Origin: Haematobacter genomosp. 1
Lineage (GTDB): Bacteria; Pseudomonadota; Alphaproteobacteria; Rhodobacterales; Rhodobacteraceae
NCBI RefSeq assembly: GCF_002196855.1
Contig: NZ_NIPW01000034.1
Span: 23,034-87,033 of the forward strand
DNA length: 64,000 bases
Reading direction: 5' to 3'
The translations under genes were made by a program, and so were the position numbers. A model generated the notes under the pieces. That model was not told the origin of the DNA. It did no database searches and saw only the letters and a list, made by a program, of their open reading frames with translations. Of this stretch, positions 8,728 through 17,481 are shown piece after piece; position 1 is the first letter of the stretch, and each line of letters starts with the position of its first letter.

Positions 8728-9291
8728 CTAAATCGGCCGGAGCACACGGCAGGGATTTCCCACCGCGAGCACCCCGCCGGGCAGGTCGCGCGTCACCACG
8801 CTGCCCGCACCGATGACGGTGTTCGCGCCCACCGTCACGCCGGGGCAGAGGATGCTGCCGCCGCCGATCCACGCGCCGTCGCCCACCCGCACGGGCAGGG
8901 CCGATTCGAGCCCGGAGCGCCGGGTGGCGGCGTCGAGGGGATGGGTTGCCGTATAGATGTGCACGCCGGGGCCGATCTGCACCTCTTCCCCGATGTCGAT
9001 GCGGTTGCAGTCGAGAAAGACGCAGTCGTAGTTCACGAAGCTGCGCGCGCCGATGGAGATGTGGATGCCGTAATCACAGCGGAAGGCGGGTTTCAGCACT
9101 GCACCATCGCCCCAGTGGCGGAACAGCCGGGACAGCAGATGATCCCTCACCGCGGTTTCATCGGGCGCGCTGGCATTGAAGACCGCAAGCAGGTGTTGCG
9201 CCGAAAGATGTTCGGCCACCAGTTCGGGATCGTTCGCCAGATAGAGTTCCCCCGCCAGCATCCGCTGTTTCTGGGTCCGGTCGTCAGTCAT
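8728..9291 (-). CDS. maa: maltose O-acetyltransferase-like hexapeptide acetyltransferase
   Basis: A 187-residue protein with an N-terminal Mac domain (QKQRMLAGELYLANDPEL) and a left-handed beta-helix of hexapeptide repeats, including FLDCNRIDIGEEVQIGPG and the catalytic-histidine region YTATHPLDAATR. It ends GAGSVVTRDLPGGVLAVGNP. It resembles Maa/LacA/NodL enzymes that transfer acetyl from acetyl-CoA to a sugar hydroxyl. The start at 9291 was chosen because the Mac domain begins there; longer in-frame extensions run into the RNase P RNA gene. The exact acceptor is unknown. Confidence 0.85.
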   Translation of the reverse strand: MTDDRTQKQRMLAGELYLANDPELVAEHLSAQHLLAVFNASAPDETAVRDHLLSRLFRHWGDGAVLKPAFRCDYGIHISIGARSFVNYDCVFLDCNRIDIGEEVQIGPGVHIYTATHPLDAATRRSGLESALPVRVGDGAWIGGGSILCPGVTVGANTVIGAGSVVTRDLPGGVLAVGNPCRVLRPI

Positions 9292-9373
9292 GGCATCCTC
9301 CGCGGGCGGCTTCGGGGCTTCCGCAGTTTTTCCGGTGGTCGGGCTTCCGGTGTCCGTTGCCCATTGGTCTGTA

Positions 9374-9763
9374 TGCGCGGATGGCCTGTAAGCCGGATTT
9401 TGTCCGGGGGCGGACCCCCTGGATGACCATTCCTCTAGGCCCGGAGTTACCTCCGGGCTCAAGCTGCCAACCCGGGCCTCCGGGCTGAAGCGTCCCTGCC
9501 TCCGCCGGAGCGGAAGGCGCGAGGCCCCTATTCGGCATTGCTCCCGGTGGGGCTTGCCAAGCCGGTCCTGTTGCCAGTCCCGCGGTGGGCTCTTACCCCA
9601 CCGTTTCACCCTTGCCAGCGGCGAACCGCGGGCGGTCTGTTCTCTGTGGCGCTTTCCCTCGGGTTGCCCCGGCCGGGCGTTACCCGGCACCGTTGCTTCA
9701 TGGAGTCCGGACTTTCCTCGCGGGCCTTGCGGCCCCCGCGGTCATCCGGCCATCCGCGCGGGG
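9374..9763 (-). ncRNA. rnpB: RNase P RNA (bacterial type A)
   Basis: The minus strand reads as the catalytic RNA of RNase P, which trims tRNA 5' leaders. The 5' region contains GAGGAAAGTCCGGACTCC (around 9708-9725) and the 3' region ends CGGACAAAATCCGGCTTACA (around 9387-9406), both universally conserved core segments. A 12-bp P1 helix closes the molecule by pairing 9375-9386 with 9748-9759. Internal landmarks such as ACAGAGAACAG and GGTAAGAGCCCACCG are present. The ends are set from P1 and may be off by a few bases. Confidence 0.96.
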
Positions 9764-9769
9764 AGAGAG

Positions 9770-10441
9770 CTAGACGCTCCCCCGCCTCTGGTCAACGGGA
9801 AAGCGACGGGCAAGGTCGGCGGCCAGCGCCGCATCCACGGGGTCGGCGGGCCCATCGGCCCAGGGGCGGAAGCGGAGCCGGAAGGCCGAGAGCAGCAGCG
9901 CCGCATCACCCTCCGGGTAGCCGAAGGCGCGGAGAGAGGCCGGAAGCCCGTCCAGACATGCTCCGCCCCCCTCTGCCGCCTCCGGCCAGACCGACAGACC
10001 GGACAGCGCGAGCCGCCGCCAGTCGAACCGGGGACCGGGGTCGATCTTGCGTGCGGGCGCCATGTCGGAATGGGCAATCACCCGCTCCAGCGGAATGGCC
10101 CATCTGTCGAGGATGTCGGCCAGCAGCCGCTCCAGCGATGCCATCAGCGGGGCGGAGAACGGCTCCGCGCCGGTATTGTCAAGCTCGATGCCGATGGAGC
10201 GGGAGTTCACGTCGGTCACGGCGCCCCATTGGCCGGCCCCCGCGTGCCATGCCCTGCGGCTCTCCTCCACCAGCGGCAGCGTTGCGCCGTCCTTGCCGAT
10301 CAGCCAGTGGGCCGACACTTCCGCCGCGGGATCGCACAGCCGCTCCTCCGCCGCGCGGAAATCGGTCATCGCGGTGTAGTGGATCACCACCATGTCTGGC
10401 CGCGCGCCGTCCCGACGCTCGCCGAAGTTCGGCGAGGCCAC
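9770..10441 (-). CDS. N-acetylmuramoyl-L-alanine amidase (AmpD-like, amidase_2)
   Basis: A 223-residue zinc amidase domain protein. Metal ligands fit the family pattern: VVIHYTAM near residue 20, then RAWHAGAG and IAHSDMAPARKIDPGP. It would cleave the amide bond between N-acetylmuramic acid and L-alanine in peptidoglycan fragments. No signal peptide is visible, which favours a cytoplasmic AmpD role in muropeptide recycling; anmK at 17.5 kb is in the same pathway. The stop lies just upstream of the rnpB 5' end. Confidence 0.88.
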   Translation of the reverse strand: MASPNFGERRDGARPDMVVIHYTAMTDFRAAEERLCDPAAEVSAHWLIGKDGATLPLVEESRRAWHAGAGQWGAVTDVNSRSIGIELDNTGAEPFSAPLMASLERLLADILDRWAIPLERVIAHSDMAPARKIDPGPRFDWRRLALSGLSVWPEAAEGGGACLDGLPASLRAFGYPEGDAALLLSAFRLRFRPWADGPADPVDAALAADLARRFPVDQRRGSV

Positions 10442-10444
10442 GGG

Positions 10445-11047
10445 TCAGCGCATCGCGTTGCGGAAGGGCGTCGGATCCCAGTCGCAGGCGAAACCGTCGC
10501 CATCGGGATCAAGGCTGCGCCGGTCGTTCTCCGGGCCGCCCGCCTCAAGGAACGCCTGCTGGGCGAGATCGGGCGAGGCATAGCGCGCGCAGGCGCTGGC
10601 GTTCATATTGCCCCGGAACGGGTTCACGCGGCTGTAACGCTGCTCTCCCACGTTGTTGGTGGTCTGGAGCGCATAGGCCACGATATTCGGCCCGGTATTG
10701 GTGCGCTGGGGCAGGGGAACCGCCGCAACCTGCTGGTAGCTGCGGGCGTTGGCCTCGATGCGGGCCTTGTCGCTCTCGATCGTCTCGCGCGAGCGGACGG
10801 CGGCAAAGCTCTGCTCGTCGGAGATGCCGGTGAACACCGCCGCGCGCTCCTGCGCTGGCGCCGTGTCGCCGTAGGTGGCGGCGGGTGCGCCGAGGGTGGA
10901 GGACGAGACTGAAGGCCCGCCGATCGCACTGGCCGGCGCGGCGCCAGCCGCGCCCCCCTCACGCATGTGCATGTATTCCTGATAACTCCCTTCGGAGGAG
11001 CAGGCAGCAAGGGCAGAGAGAGCGAGGACAGCGAAGGTAAGGCGCAT
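10445..11047 (-). CDS. excalibur-domain lipoprotein
   Basis: A 200-residue secreted protein. The N-terminus is a lipoprotein signal with lipobox LSALAAC near residue 16, so it should be anchored to a membrane. The C-terminus carries the excalibur calcium-binding motif DPDGDGFACDW, preceded by CARYASPDLAQQAF. The middle is low-complexity and Ala/Ser-rich. The start at 11047 (or four codons earlier at 11059) avoids the long overlap with gatA that further upstream starts would give. Function is unknown; the excalibur motif resembles the calcium site of some nucleases. Confidence 0.8.
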   Translation of the reverse strand: MRLTFAVLALSALAACSSEGSYQEYMHMREGGAAGAAPASAIGGPSVSSSTLGAPAATYGDTAPAQERAAVFTGISDEQSFAAVRSRETIESDKARIEANARSYQQVAAVPLPQRTNTGPNIVAYALQTTNNVGEQRYSRVNPFRGNMNASACARYASPDLAQQAFLEAGGPENDRRSLDPDGDGFACDWDPTPFRNAMR

Positions 11048-11075
11048 CGGGCAACCCATTTGATTTTCTAGCGCC

Positions 11076-12563
11076 TTACCACCATTTCGCGGGCTTGGAA
11101 ACGAATCCCGCAGCGGTCTCCAGTGCGAAGGCCGCATTGAGAAGCTCGCCCTCCTCCCACGGCCTGCCGATAAGCTGGAGGCCCAGCGGCAGGCCCTGCC
11201 GGTCCAGCCCCGCAGGCACCGAAATCCCCGGCAGGCCCGCGAGGTTGACCGTCACGGTAAAGACGTCGTTGAGGTACATCCTTACCGGATCCGCATCGGC
11301 CATTTCACCCAGACCGAATGCCGCAGAGGGCGTGGCCGGTGTCAGGATCGCGTCGATCCCGTCGCCGAAGACCACGTCGAAGTCATGCTTGATCATCGCG
11401 CGGACCTTGCGGGCGCGGTTGTAGTAGGCGTCGTAGAACCCCGCGGAGAGCACGTAGGTGCCGACCATGACCCGGCGCTGGACTTCCTTGCCGAAGCCTT
11501 CGGCGCGGGTCTTTTCATAGATCTGCACGATGCCTTCGCCCGGCCCGAGCTTTGCCCGGTGGCCATAGCGCACCCCGTCATATCGCGCGAGGTTGGAGGA
11601 CGCCTCCGCCGGCGCGATCACGTAATAGGCCGGCAGCGCGTATTTCGTATGGGGGAGGGAGATGTCCACGATCTCCGCCCCCGCGTCGCGGAGCATTTCG
11701 GTCCCCTGTTTCCAGAGCGCCTCGATCTCGTCGGGCATGCCGTCCATGCGGTATTCGCGCGGGATGCCGATGCGCTTGCCGCGGATGTCACCGGTGAGCG
11801 CGGCCTCGAAATTCGGCACGGCGAGGTCGGCGGAGGTGGAATCCTTCGCGTCCGGCCCGGACATCGCTTCCAGCATGATGGCCGCGTCGCGCACCGTCTT
11901 GGTCATCGGCCCCGCCTGATCCAGCGAGGAGGCGAAAGCGATGGTGCCCCAGCGGGAGCAGCGCCCGTAGGTCGGCTTGATGCCCACGATGCCGGTGAAG
12001 GCGGCGGGCTGGCGGATGGAGCCGCCGGTATCCGTTCCCGTGGCGCCAAGGCACAGGTCCGCCGCCACCGCCGCCGCCGATCCGCCGGAGGAGCCGCCGG
12101 GCGTCAGGTTGCGGTCGTCCACCTTCCACGGGTTCACCACATCGCCGTAAACGGAGGTTTCGTTGGAGCTGCCCATGGCGAATTCGTCCATGTTCAGCTT
12201 GCCCAGCATCACGGCGCCCGCATCGCGCAACTGCTGCGTGACGGTCGATTCGTAGCCCGGACGGAAGCCCTCCAGAATGCGCGAGGCGGCCTGCGAGGCC
12301 ACGCCCTCGGTGCAGAACAGATCCTTCACCCCGATCGGGATGCCGCACATGGCGGGCGCATCGCCCCCGGCCAGCCGTTTGTCGGCCTCCGTCGCGCGGT
12401 GCAGCGCGATTTCCGGGGTGGTGTGGACAAAGGCGTTCAGCGCCCCCGCCGCGGCAATCGCCTCAAGGCAGGATTCCGTCAGTTCGACGGAGGTGATGTC
12501 GCCCTTGCGGAGCGCGTCGCGCGCATCTGCGATGGTCAGACGGTTCGGCAGGACTTCGGTCAT
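11076..12563 (-). CDS. gatA: Asp-tRNA(Asn)/Glu-tRNA(Gln) amidotransferase subunit A
   Basis: A 495-residue amidase-signature enzyme. The Ser-cisSer-Lys triad is readable as GVKDLF near residue 78 and [14 protein letters not shown] near residue 153. GatA releases ammonia from glutamine for GatB to amidate misacylated Glu-tRNA(Gln) or Asp-tRNA(Asn). It overlaps gatC by four bases, giving a gatCA operon; gatB is not in the window, as in many alphaproteobacteria where it is separate. Confidence 0.96.
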   Translation of the reverse strand: MTEVLPNRLTIADARDALRKGDITSVELTESCLEAIAAAGALNAFVHTTPEIALHRATEADKRLAGGDAPAMCGIPIGVKDLFCTEGVASQAASRILEGFRPGYESTVTQQLRDAGAVMLGKLNMDEFAMGSSNETSVYGDVVNPWKVDDRNLTPGGSSGGSAAAVAADLCLGATGTDTGGSIRQPAAFTGIVGIKPTYGRCSRWGTIAFASSLDQAGPMTKTVRDAAIMLEAMSGPDAKDSTSADLAVPNFEAALTGDIRGKRIGIPREYRMDGMPDEIEALWKQGTEMLRDAGAEIVDISLPHTKYALPAYYVIAPAEASSNLARYDGVRYGHRAKLGPGEGIVQIYEKTRAEGFGKEVQRRVMVGTYVLSAGFYDAYYNRARKVRAMIKHDFDVVFGDGIDAILTPATPSAAFGLGEMADADPVRMYLNDVFTVTVNLAGLPGISVPAGLDRQGLPLGLQLIGRPWEEGELLNAAFALETAAGFVSKPAKWW

Positions 12564-12847
12564 TCCACCACCTTCGGCACGGCAAAGAATCCTTCGCGGG
12601 CATCGGGGGCATTGGCGAGGATCCTGTCCTGCATCTCCCCTTCCGTCACCACGTCCTGACGACGCTTGAGCCGCATGGGCGTGACCGAGGTCATCGGCTC
12701 CACGCCCTCCACATCCACCTCATTGAGCTGTTCCATGAAGGTGAGGATGTTCGACAGTTCCTGCGCCAGCGCGGGCAGGTCGGTCTCCTCCACCCGGATA
12801 CGGGCAAGGTGCGCCACGCGGCGCGCGGTATCGGTGTCGATGGACAT
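12560..12847 (-). CDS. gatC: Asp-tRNA(Asn)/Glu-tRNA(Gln) amidotransferase subunit C
   Basis: A 95-residue protein starting [19 protein letters not shown], the conserved GatC N-terminus, with [21 protein letters not shown] in the middle. GatC wraps around GatA and GatB and stabilises the transamidosome. It is immediately upstream of gatA with overlapping codons, the usual arrangement. Confidence 0.95.
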   Translation of the reverse strand: MSIDTDTARRVAHLARIRVEETDLPALAQELSNILTFMEQLNEVDVEGVEPMTSVTPMRLKRRQDVVTEGEMQDRILANAPDAREGFFAVPKVVE

Positions 12848-12877
12848 GGGGTGTCTCCGCGTCAGGACCGGGATCGT

Positions 12878-13540
12878 TTAGCGAGGCAGGCCCCGTTCCG
12901 CAAGCATGTGACGCCGATAGACCTCGATCATCCAGCCGAGCATCAGCGCATTCAGCACGTGCCAGAGCAGATGCTTGCCCATCGGCAGGCGGGCGCAGAC
13001 CAGCCCGTCGGCGGAGCGGGCGGTGAGCGACAGAAGCAGGATGCACGCTCCGAGCGCCAGCCCCCCGGCCGTCTGCGGGGCGCGAGACGACAGCAGGAGC
13101 GCGTAGAACAGGATCAGGAGCGGCACCGGCAGATAGGCGGCGGATCGGCCCAGCAGCGGCACACCCGCCAGAAACGGGGTGACCAGAGCGGCGAAGGGAA
13201 AGAACAACGCCACACCGATCAGGGCCAGGGGCCAGCGGAGCCGCAGGAAATGCAGGTTCGCCGTGAAAAGATAGGCGAGGATGAAGGCAAGGATCGGCAG
13301 CGTATCGGCCAGCGCCGCCCAGCGGGTCGCGAAAGTGTGAAACAGGAAGGATCCGATGCCGATCAGCGCCAGGAGCGCGCAGAGCACACCGGCCAGCGGC
13401 AGCCGCTCCCCGCTGATCCGCCGCCAGGACACAAGGGCCGCGATGAGAAAGGCCAGGTTGGTGACGGCATTCAGCGGCTCCGACCAGAAGGAGGCGTCCG
13501 TCCGCTCGCAATAGGCGTCTATCGTCCGGCTCCAGTCCAT
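12878..13540 (-). CDS. ceramidase-domain integral membrane protein
   Basis: A 220-residue protein with about seven hydrophobic segments. It starts MDWSRTIDAYCERTDASFW and continues SEPLNAVTNLAFLIAAL, matching the alkaline ceramidase (aPHC) superfamily, which hydrolyses lipid amides in membranes. Metal-binding residues fit S/D/H positions of the family (FHTFATRWA and HVLNALMLGWMIEVYRRH near the C-terminus). The ATG at 13540 is chosen because the upstream in-frame ATG at 13585 would run into the ribosome-binding site of the divergent gene. Rhodobacterales homologues have unknown substrates. Confidence 0.8.
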   Translation of the reverse strand: MDWSRTIDAYCERTDASFWSEPLNAVTNLAFLIAALVSWRRISGERLPLAGVLCALLALIGIGSFLFHTFATRWAALADTLPILAFILAYLFTANLHFLRLRWPLALIGVALFFPFAALVTPFLAGVPLLGRSAAYLPVPLLILFYALLLSSRAPQTAGGLALGACILLLSLTARSADGLVCARLPMGKHLLWHVLNALMLGWMIEVYRRHMLAERGLPR

Positions 13541-13599
13541 GCGTTTCCATTCCCGCGCGGCGCGGCTACCTTTCGGGCGGAACAATAAAGGAGAAATCC

Positions 13600-14292
13600 A
13601 TGCAGATCATCTGGCTTGGCCATGGCGGCTGGCGCATCGAGGTCGAGGGCGCGGTTCTGCTGGTGGACCCGTGGCTGACCGGCAACCCGATGTTCCCGGA
13701 GGGCCGCCGCGCGGATGCCATCAGGGGCGCGACCCACATCGTGCTGACGCATGGCCACAACGACCATACCGGCGACATGCTCGCCATCGCGGGGGAACTT
13801 GGCATCCCGCTGGTTGGTATCCCCGAACTGATGGGCTATTTCGCGGAGCGTCACGGCTGCAAGACCATCGACTTCAACAAGGGCGGCACGGTCGATCTGA
13901 ACGGCGCAAAGGTGACGATGGTCAACGCCACGCATTCCTCCTCCATGACCGTGGACGGCCAGACGATCTATGCCGGCACGGAATCGGGCTATGTCATCGC
14001 GGGCGAGGGGCGGACGATCTATTTCTCCGGCGATACCGATGTGATGGCCGACATGAAGATCATCGCGGATCTGCATGCGCCCGATATCGGCATCCTCTGT
14101 GCGGGCGGACATTACACGATGGACATGACCCGTGCCGCCTATGCCGCGAAGACGTTCTTCGATTTCTCGCTTGTCCTGCCCAGCCATTACCGGACCTTCC
14201 CGCTGCTCGCGCAGGATGCCTCGGTCCTGCAGGCCGGCCTGCCCGGCGTGACGGTGCATGAGCCGGAAGTGCTGACCCCCGTGCCGCTCTGA
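13600..14292 (+). CDS. UPF0173-type metal-dependent hydrolase (metallo-beta-lactamase fold)
   Basis: A 230-residue protein with the metallo-beta-lactamase motif THGHNDHTGD near residue 50, IYFSGDTDVMADM for the bridging aspartate, and the histidine in VLPSHYRTFPLL. It matches the YtkL/UPF0173 family of two-metal hydrolases. Family members are widespread but the physiological substrate is not settled. AAAGGAG lies eight bases before the ATG. It is followed by modA on the same strand after 49 bp. Confidence 0.9.
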   Translation: MQIIWLGHGGWRIEVEGAVLLVDPWLTGNPMFPEGRRADAIRGATHIVLTHGHNDHTGDMLAIAGELGIPLVGIPELMGYFAERHGCKTIDFNKGGTVDLNGAKVTMVNATHSSSMTVDGQTIYAGTESGYVIAGEGRTIYFSGDTDVMADMKIIADLHAPDIGILCAGGHYTMDMTRAAYAAKTFFDFSLVLPSHYRTFPLLAQDASVLQAGLPGVTVHEPEVLTPVPL

Positions 14293-14341
14293 CATGCGCC
14301 TCTTCCGACGCGCCCCTCGTTCCGATCCAAGGAGGAACCCC

Positions 14342-15106
14342 ATGTTCGATCTGACACGCCGCCTTCTGCTCGCCGCTGGCCTGAGCTTGGCTAGCCTGCC
14401 TGTTCACGCGGCGGAGCCGGTGGTGGTCTTTGCGCCCACCAGCCTCAAGGCATCGCTCGACCTCGCCGCGGCGGAGTGGGCGCGGACGAGCGGGGAGCGG
14501 GCGCTCATCACCTATGGGGCCAGCTCGGAACTGGCGCGGCAGGTGGCGGAGGGCGCGGATGTGGATGTGTTCCTGTCCTCCGATGCGGAATCCATGGACC
14601 TGCTGGATGCGGGCGGGTTCATCGCGGAGGGCAAGCGGTTCGACCTGCTGGGCAACACGCTCGTGCTGATCGGCGGGCCGGGGCATACGGATCCCGTCCC
14701 GCTCGAAAGCCCGGATGCCGCCAGACTTCTGGCCGAGGGCAAGGTGGCTTTGGCGGCAGAGGGGTTGCCGCTTGGTGACTACGGGCGCGAATCGCTCCGC
14801 CATCTCGGGGTCTGGGAGATGGTGGAGCCGCATCTGCTGACCGCAGAGACGGAGCCGGGGGTGGTTGCTGCCGTCGCCGAGGGGCAGGCGGCCTATGGCG
14901 TCGCCTATGGCACGGATGCGGTCGCGCAGAAGGCGGTGACCATCGTTGCCACCTTCCCGCCGGAAAGCCACGCGCCGATCTTCTATCCGATCGCGGTGAT
15001 GAAGGAGCCGCCCCATCCTTCCGAAGCGGATGGCTTCGTCAGTTTCCTGTCCTCCGAGCCGATCCGTGCGCTGTTCGAGGCGCATGGCTTCGTGTCGATG
15101 CACTGA
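14342..15106 (+). CDS. modA: molybdate ABC transporter substrate-binding protein ModA (no modBC nearby)
   Basis: A 254-residue periplasmic protein with a Sec signal peptide (MFDLTRRLLLAAGLSLASLP) and the ModA motifs VVVFAPTSLKASLDLAA, YGASSELARQVAEGA and DVFLSSDAESMD. It binds molybdate or tungstate for an ABC importer. AAGGAGG lies seven bases before the chosen ATG. Unusually, no ModB permease or ModC ATPase follows; the next genes are on the other strand. It may serve a transporter encoded elsewhere. Confidence 0.88.
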   Translation: MFDLTRRLLLAAGLSLASLPVHAAEPVVVFAPTSLKASLDLAAAEWARTSGERALITYGASSELARQVAEGADVDVFLSSDAESMDLLDAGGFIAEGKRFDLLGNTLVLIGGPGHTDPVPLESPDAARLLAEGKVALAAEGLPLGDYGRESLRHLGVWEMVEPHLLTAETEPGVVAAVAEGQAAYGVAYGTDAVAQKAVTIVATFPPESHAPIFYPIAVMKEPPHPSEADGFVSFLSSEPIRALFEAHGFVSMH

Positions 15107-15205
15107 ACGGCGCGGGTCGCGGGCGGCAGGTTTCCCGGTCCCTGCGCCCGCCTTGATGCAGGCGGCCGGACTTCCCGGCCCCCTGCGCCCGCGTTGATCT
15201 GAAGA

Positions 15206-15266
15206 CTTTCGGCAGCGGACCGGGCGTGCTCTGCCCAAATGGGGCTGAAAGCACCTCTGCCGAAAG
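15206..15266. other. long imperfect stem-loop downstream of modA
   Basis: Bases 15206-15215 (CTTTCGGCAG) are the perfect reverse complement of 15257-15266. Inside, GTGCT (15226-15230) pairs with AGCAC (15250-15254), and GCCC pairs with GGGC around an AAATG loop. No T-run follows on either strand, so it is not a classic terminator. It lies in a 240-bp gap between modA and a minus-strand gene that also has short direct repeats (GCACAGGCTGC at about 15310 and 15331). Function unknown. Confidence 0.5.
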
Positions 15267-15346
15267 CCGGATGAGAGGACTGCGCGCTCTCACATTCTGT
15301 TTCGCCCGGCACAGGCTGCATGTTTCGTTCGGCACAGGCTGCCGCG

Positions 15347-15598
15347 TCACCCGCCGAGCCGTGTCGTGACCTTCCAGCCGTCGCCAACGGGCGACAACCG
15401 CCAGTTCCCGGCGGCGATGGCGGTGCCCCGCGCTGTCCGGTAAGGGGCGATCCGAATGTCCCAGCCCGTGCCCTGCCGCTCTGCCATGGCAGGGGCGGTG
15501 CTGCCGTCGGAAAATTCCGCCAGCGTATCGCCCACGGCCTCCGCCAGTCCGACGCGACAGCCCGGATAGGCGTGGCTGCCGGCGAAGCGCAGGATCAC
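15347..15598 (-). CDS. small hypothetical protein coupled to TIGR01244 gene
   Basis: An 83-residue reading frame starting at a GTG that overlaps the upstream stop as GTGA. It reads VILRFAGSHAYPGCRVGLAE and ends GDGWKVTTRLGG. Codon use and amino-acid mix look protein-like, and translational coupling to the preceding gene supports it. No known family was recognised and no membrane segment or metal motif is evident. Confidence 0.55.
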   Translation of the reverse strand: MILRFAGSHAYPGCRVGLAEAVGDTLAEFSDGSTAPAMAERQGTGWDIRIAPYRTARGTAIAAGNWRLSPVGDGWKVTTRLGG

Positions 15599-16023
15599 TT
15601 CCGCGCGGCCAGCGCGTCGATCAGCCCGCGCACGGGTTCGAGGTTGTAGCCATAGCGCGACGGCGTCGCGATGATGTCGTCCGTGGCGAGATTGCCCGCC
15701 TCCGTCAGCGCCCACATGATGGACGACCGGTTGCCGGAGGCGCAGTAGGCCAGCACCGGCCCTGTCGCCGCCTCCCGTGCGGCGGCCTGCGCCGTCACGT
15801 TGTCCTCGGTGAGCGCGCCGCCGATCACCGGGTTTTCCACGAAGGTCAGTCCGGCTGCCTCCGCCGCGCGGCGCATCTCGTCGTTACGCAGCTCCGGCGG
15901 GTTCTCCGCATCCGGGCGGTTGGAGATGATGGTGGTATAGCCCGCGTCCTTGATCGCCGGAATGTCGGACGGGTCGATCTGGGGCGAGACGGCGTAGTCG
16001 TCAGTCAGGGCGCGGATATCCAT
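15595..16023 (-). CDS. TIGR01244 family phosphatase/sulfurtransferase-like protein
   Basis: A 142-residue protein with the DSP-like fold. It starts MDIRALTDDYAVSPQIDPSD, has TTIISNRPDAENPPEL near residue 30 and an active-site loop VLAYCASGNRSSIMWAL around residue 97, where the cysteine and arginine fit a Cx5R-type signature. This is the TIGR01244 (BLH N-terminal-like) family, related to dual-specificity phosphatases and linked by family knowledge to sulfide metabolism in proteobacteria. The substrate is not known. Confidence 0.85.
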   Translation of the reverse strand: MDIRALTDDYAVSPQIDPSDIPAIKDAGYTTIISNRPDAENPPELRNDEMRRAAEAAGLTFVENPVIGGALTEDNVTAQAAAREAATGPVLAYCASGNRSSIMWALTEAGNLATDDIIATPSRYGYNLEPVRGLIDALAARK

Positions 16024-16096
16024 GGTGTTCTCCTTGATCCTTGCCCGCAGCATACGGATGGGGGCAGCAGGCGCAACGCCCGCGGCCCCCGCCCGG

Positions 16097-17347
16097 TCAG
16101 TTCAATACGACCAGCGCGTGACGCTTCCGCCCCGCGGTGAGCTTCACCGGCTCCGCAAGATCGGCAGGCGCGAACATTCGCCCCGCATCGGCCTCCGCCG
16201 CGTCGTTGACGCGCAGGCCACCCTCGGCGATCAGGCGTTTCGCATCCTTGCCCGATTTCGCCAGCCCCGACCGCACGACGAGCTGGGCCAGCGTGATACC
16301 CTCGCCCACTTCCCCGCTTTCAAGCGCGAGCGTGGGCAGATCGTCCCCGATCCCGCCTTTTTCGAATACCTCGCGCGCCGTGGCCTCCGCCGCCTCCGCC
16401 GCCTCCGCACCGTGAAGGAGCGTGGTGACCTCGTTGGCGAGGATGATCTTCGCGCCGTTGATCTCCGACCCCGCGAGCGCCCCCAGCCGCTCGCATTCCG
16501 CGACCGGCAATTCGGTGTAGAGCTTCAGGAACCGGGCCACATCCGCGTCCGTGGTATTCCGCCAGAACTGCCAGAACTCGTAGGGTGAGAGCATCTGCGC
16601 GTTCAGCCACACGGCGCCGCCCGCCGACTTGCCCATCTTCCGCCCGTCCGATGTCGTGAGCAACGGCGAGGTGAGACCGTAGATCTCCTCGTCGATCACC
16701 CGGCGCGTCAGGTCGATGCCGTTGACGATGTTCCCCCACTGGTCCGACCCGCCCATCTGCAGCAGGCAGCCATACCGGCGGTTCAACTCCAGAAAGTCAT
16801 AGGCCTGAAGGATCATGTAGTTGAATTCGAGGAAGGAGAGCGACTGCTCCCTGTCCAGCCGCGACTTGACCGATTCGAACGACAGCATCCGGTTCACCGA
16901 GAAATGCCGCCCGATGTCCCGCAGGAACTCGAGGTAGTTGAGGTGATCCAGCCATTCGGCGTTGTTCAGCATCAGCGCGCCGTTCCCCGCCTCCCCGTAG
17001 GAGAGGTAGCGGGAGAACACCTGCTTCATCCCGGCGATGTTCTCGTCGATCCGCTCGGGGGTCAGCAGCGGGCGTTCCTCGCTGCGGAAGGAGGGATCGC
17101 CCACCTTGGTGGTGCCGCCGCCCATGAGCGTGATCGGCTTGTGCCCGGTTTTCTGCAACCAGCGCAGCATCATGATGTTGAGCAGATGCCCCACGTGCAG
17201 CGACGCGGCCGTCGCGTCATAGCCGATATAGGCGGGCACGATCCCCTTCACCAAAGCCGCGTCCAGCGCCTCGTAATCGGTGCAGTCGGCGACATAGCCA
17301 CGCTCGATCATGACGCTCAGAAAATCGGATTTCGGTTGGAAGGCCAT
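16097..17347 (-). CDS. tyrS: tyrosyl-tRNA synthetase
   Basis: A 416-residue class I aminoacyl-tRNA synthetase. The HIGH-like motif is in [15 protein letters not shown] near residue 46 and the KMSKS-like motif reads [11 protein letters not shown]. The C-terminus has an S4 RNA-binding domain ([20 protein letters not shown]). It charges tRNA-Tyr with tyrosine in the cytoplasm. The start at 17347 is at the conserved [18 protein letters not shown]. It is divergent from anmK across 134 bp. Confidence 0.97.
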   Translation of the reverse strand: MAFQPKSDFLSVMIERGYVADCTDYEALDAALVKGIVPAYIGYDATAASLHVGHLLNIMMLRWLQKTGHKPITLMGGGTTKVGDPSFRSEERPLLTPERIDENIAGMKQVFSRYLSYGEAGNGALMLNNAEWLDHLNYLEFLRDIGRHFSVNRMLSFESVKSRLDREQSLSFLEFNYMILQAYDFLELNRRYGCLLQMGGSDQWGNIVNGIDLTRRVIDEEIYGLTSPLLTTSDGRKMGKSAGGAVWLNAQMLSPYEFWQFWRNTTDADVARFLKLYTELPVAECERLGALAGSEINGAKIILANEVTTLLHGAEAAEAAEATAREVFEKGGIGDDLPTLALESGEVGEGITLAQLVVRSGLAKSGKDAKRLIAEGGLRVNDAAEADAGRMFAPADLAEPVKLTAGRKRHALVVLN

Positions 17348-17481
17348 TGCCCTTTCATCCTCTCTTGTCTGACATGGATCCCAAGGCTCACCCGTGGTGC
17401 CTCTCCATGTGCCGTCGCCTATACCGCCGGGCGGCTGCAAGGGAAAGCGTCATGGCGGCGCGGAACGGTTTCGGAGGGGTC

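Noticed and set aside
9291..9690. N-terminal extension of the maltose acetyltransferase
   Set aside because: The extension is the translated RNase P RNA gene; the family domain begins at 9291.
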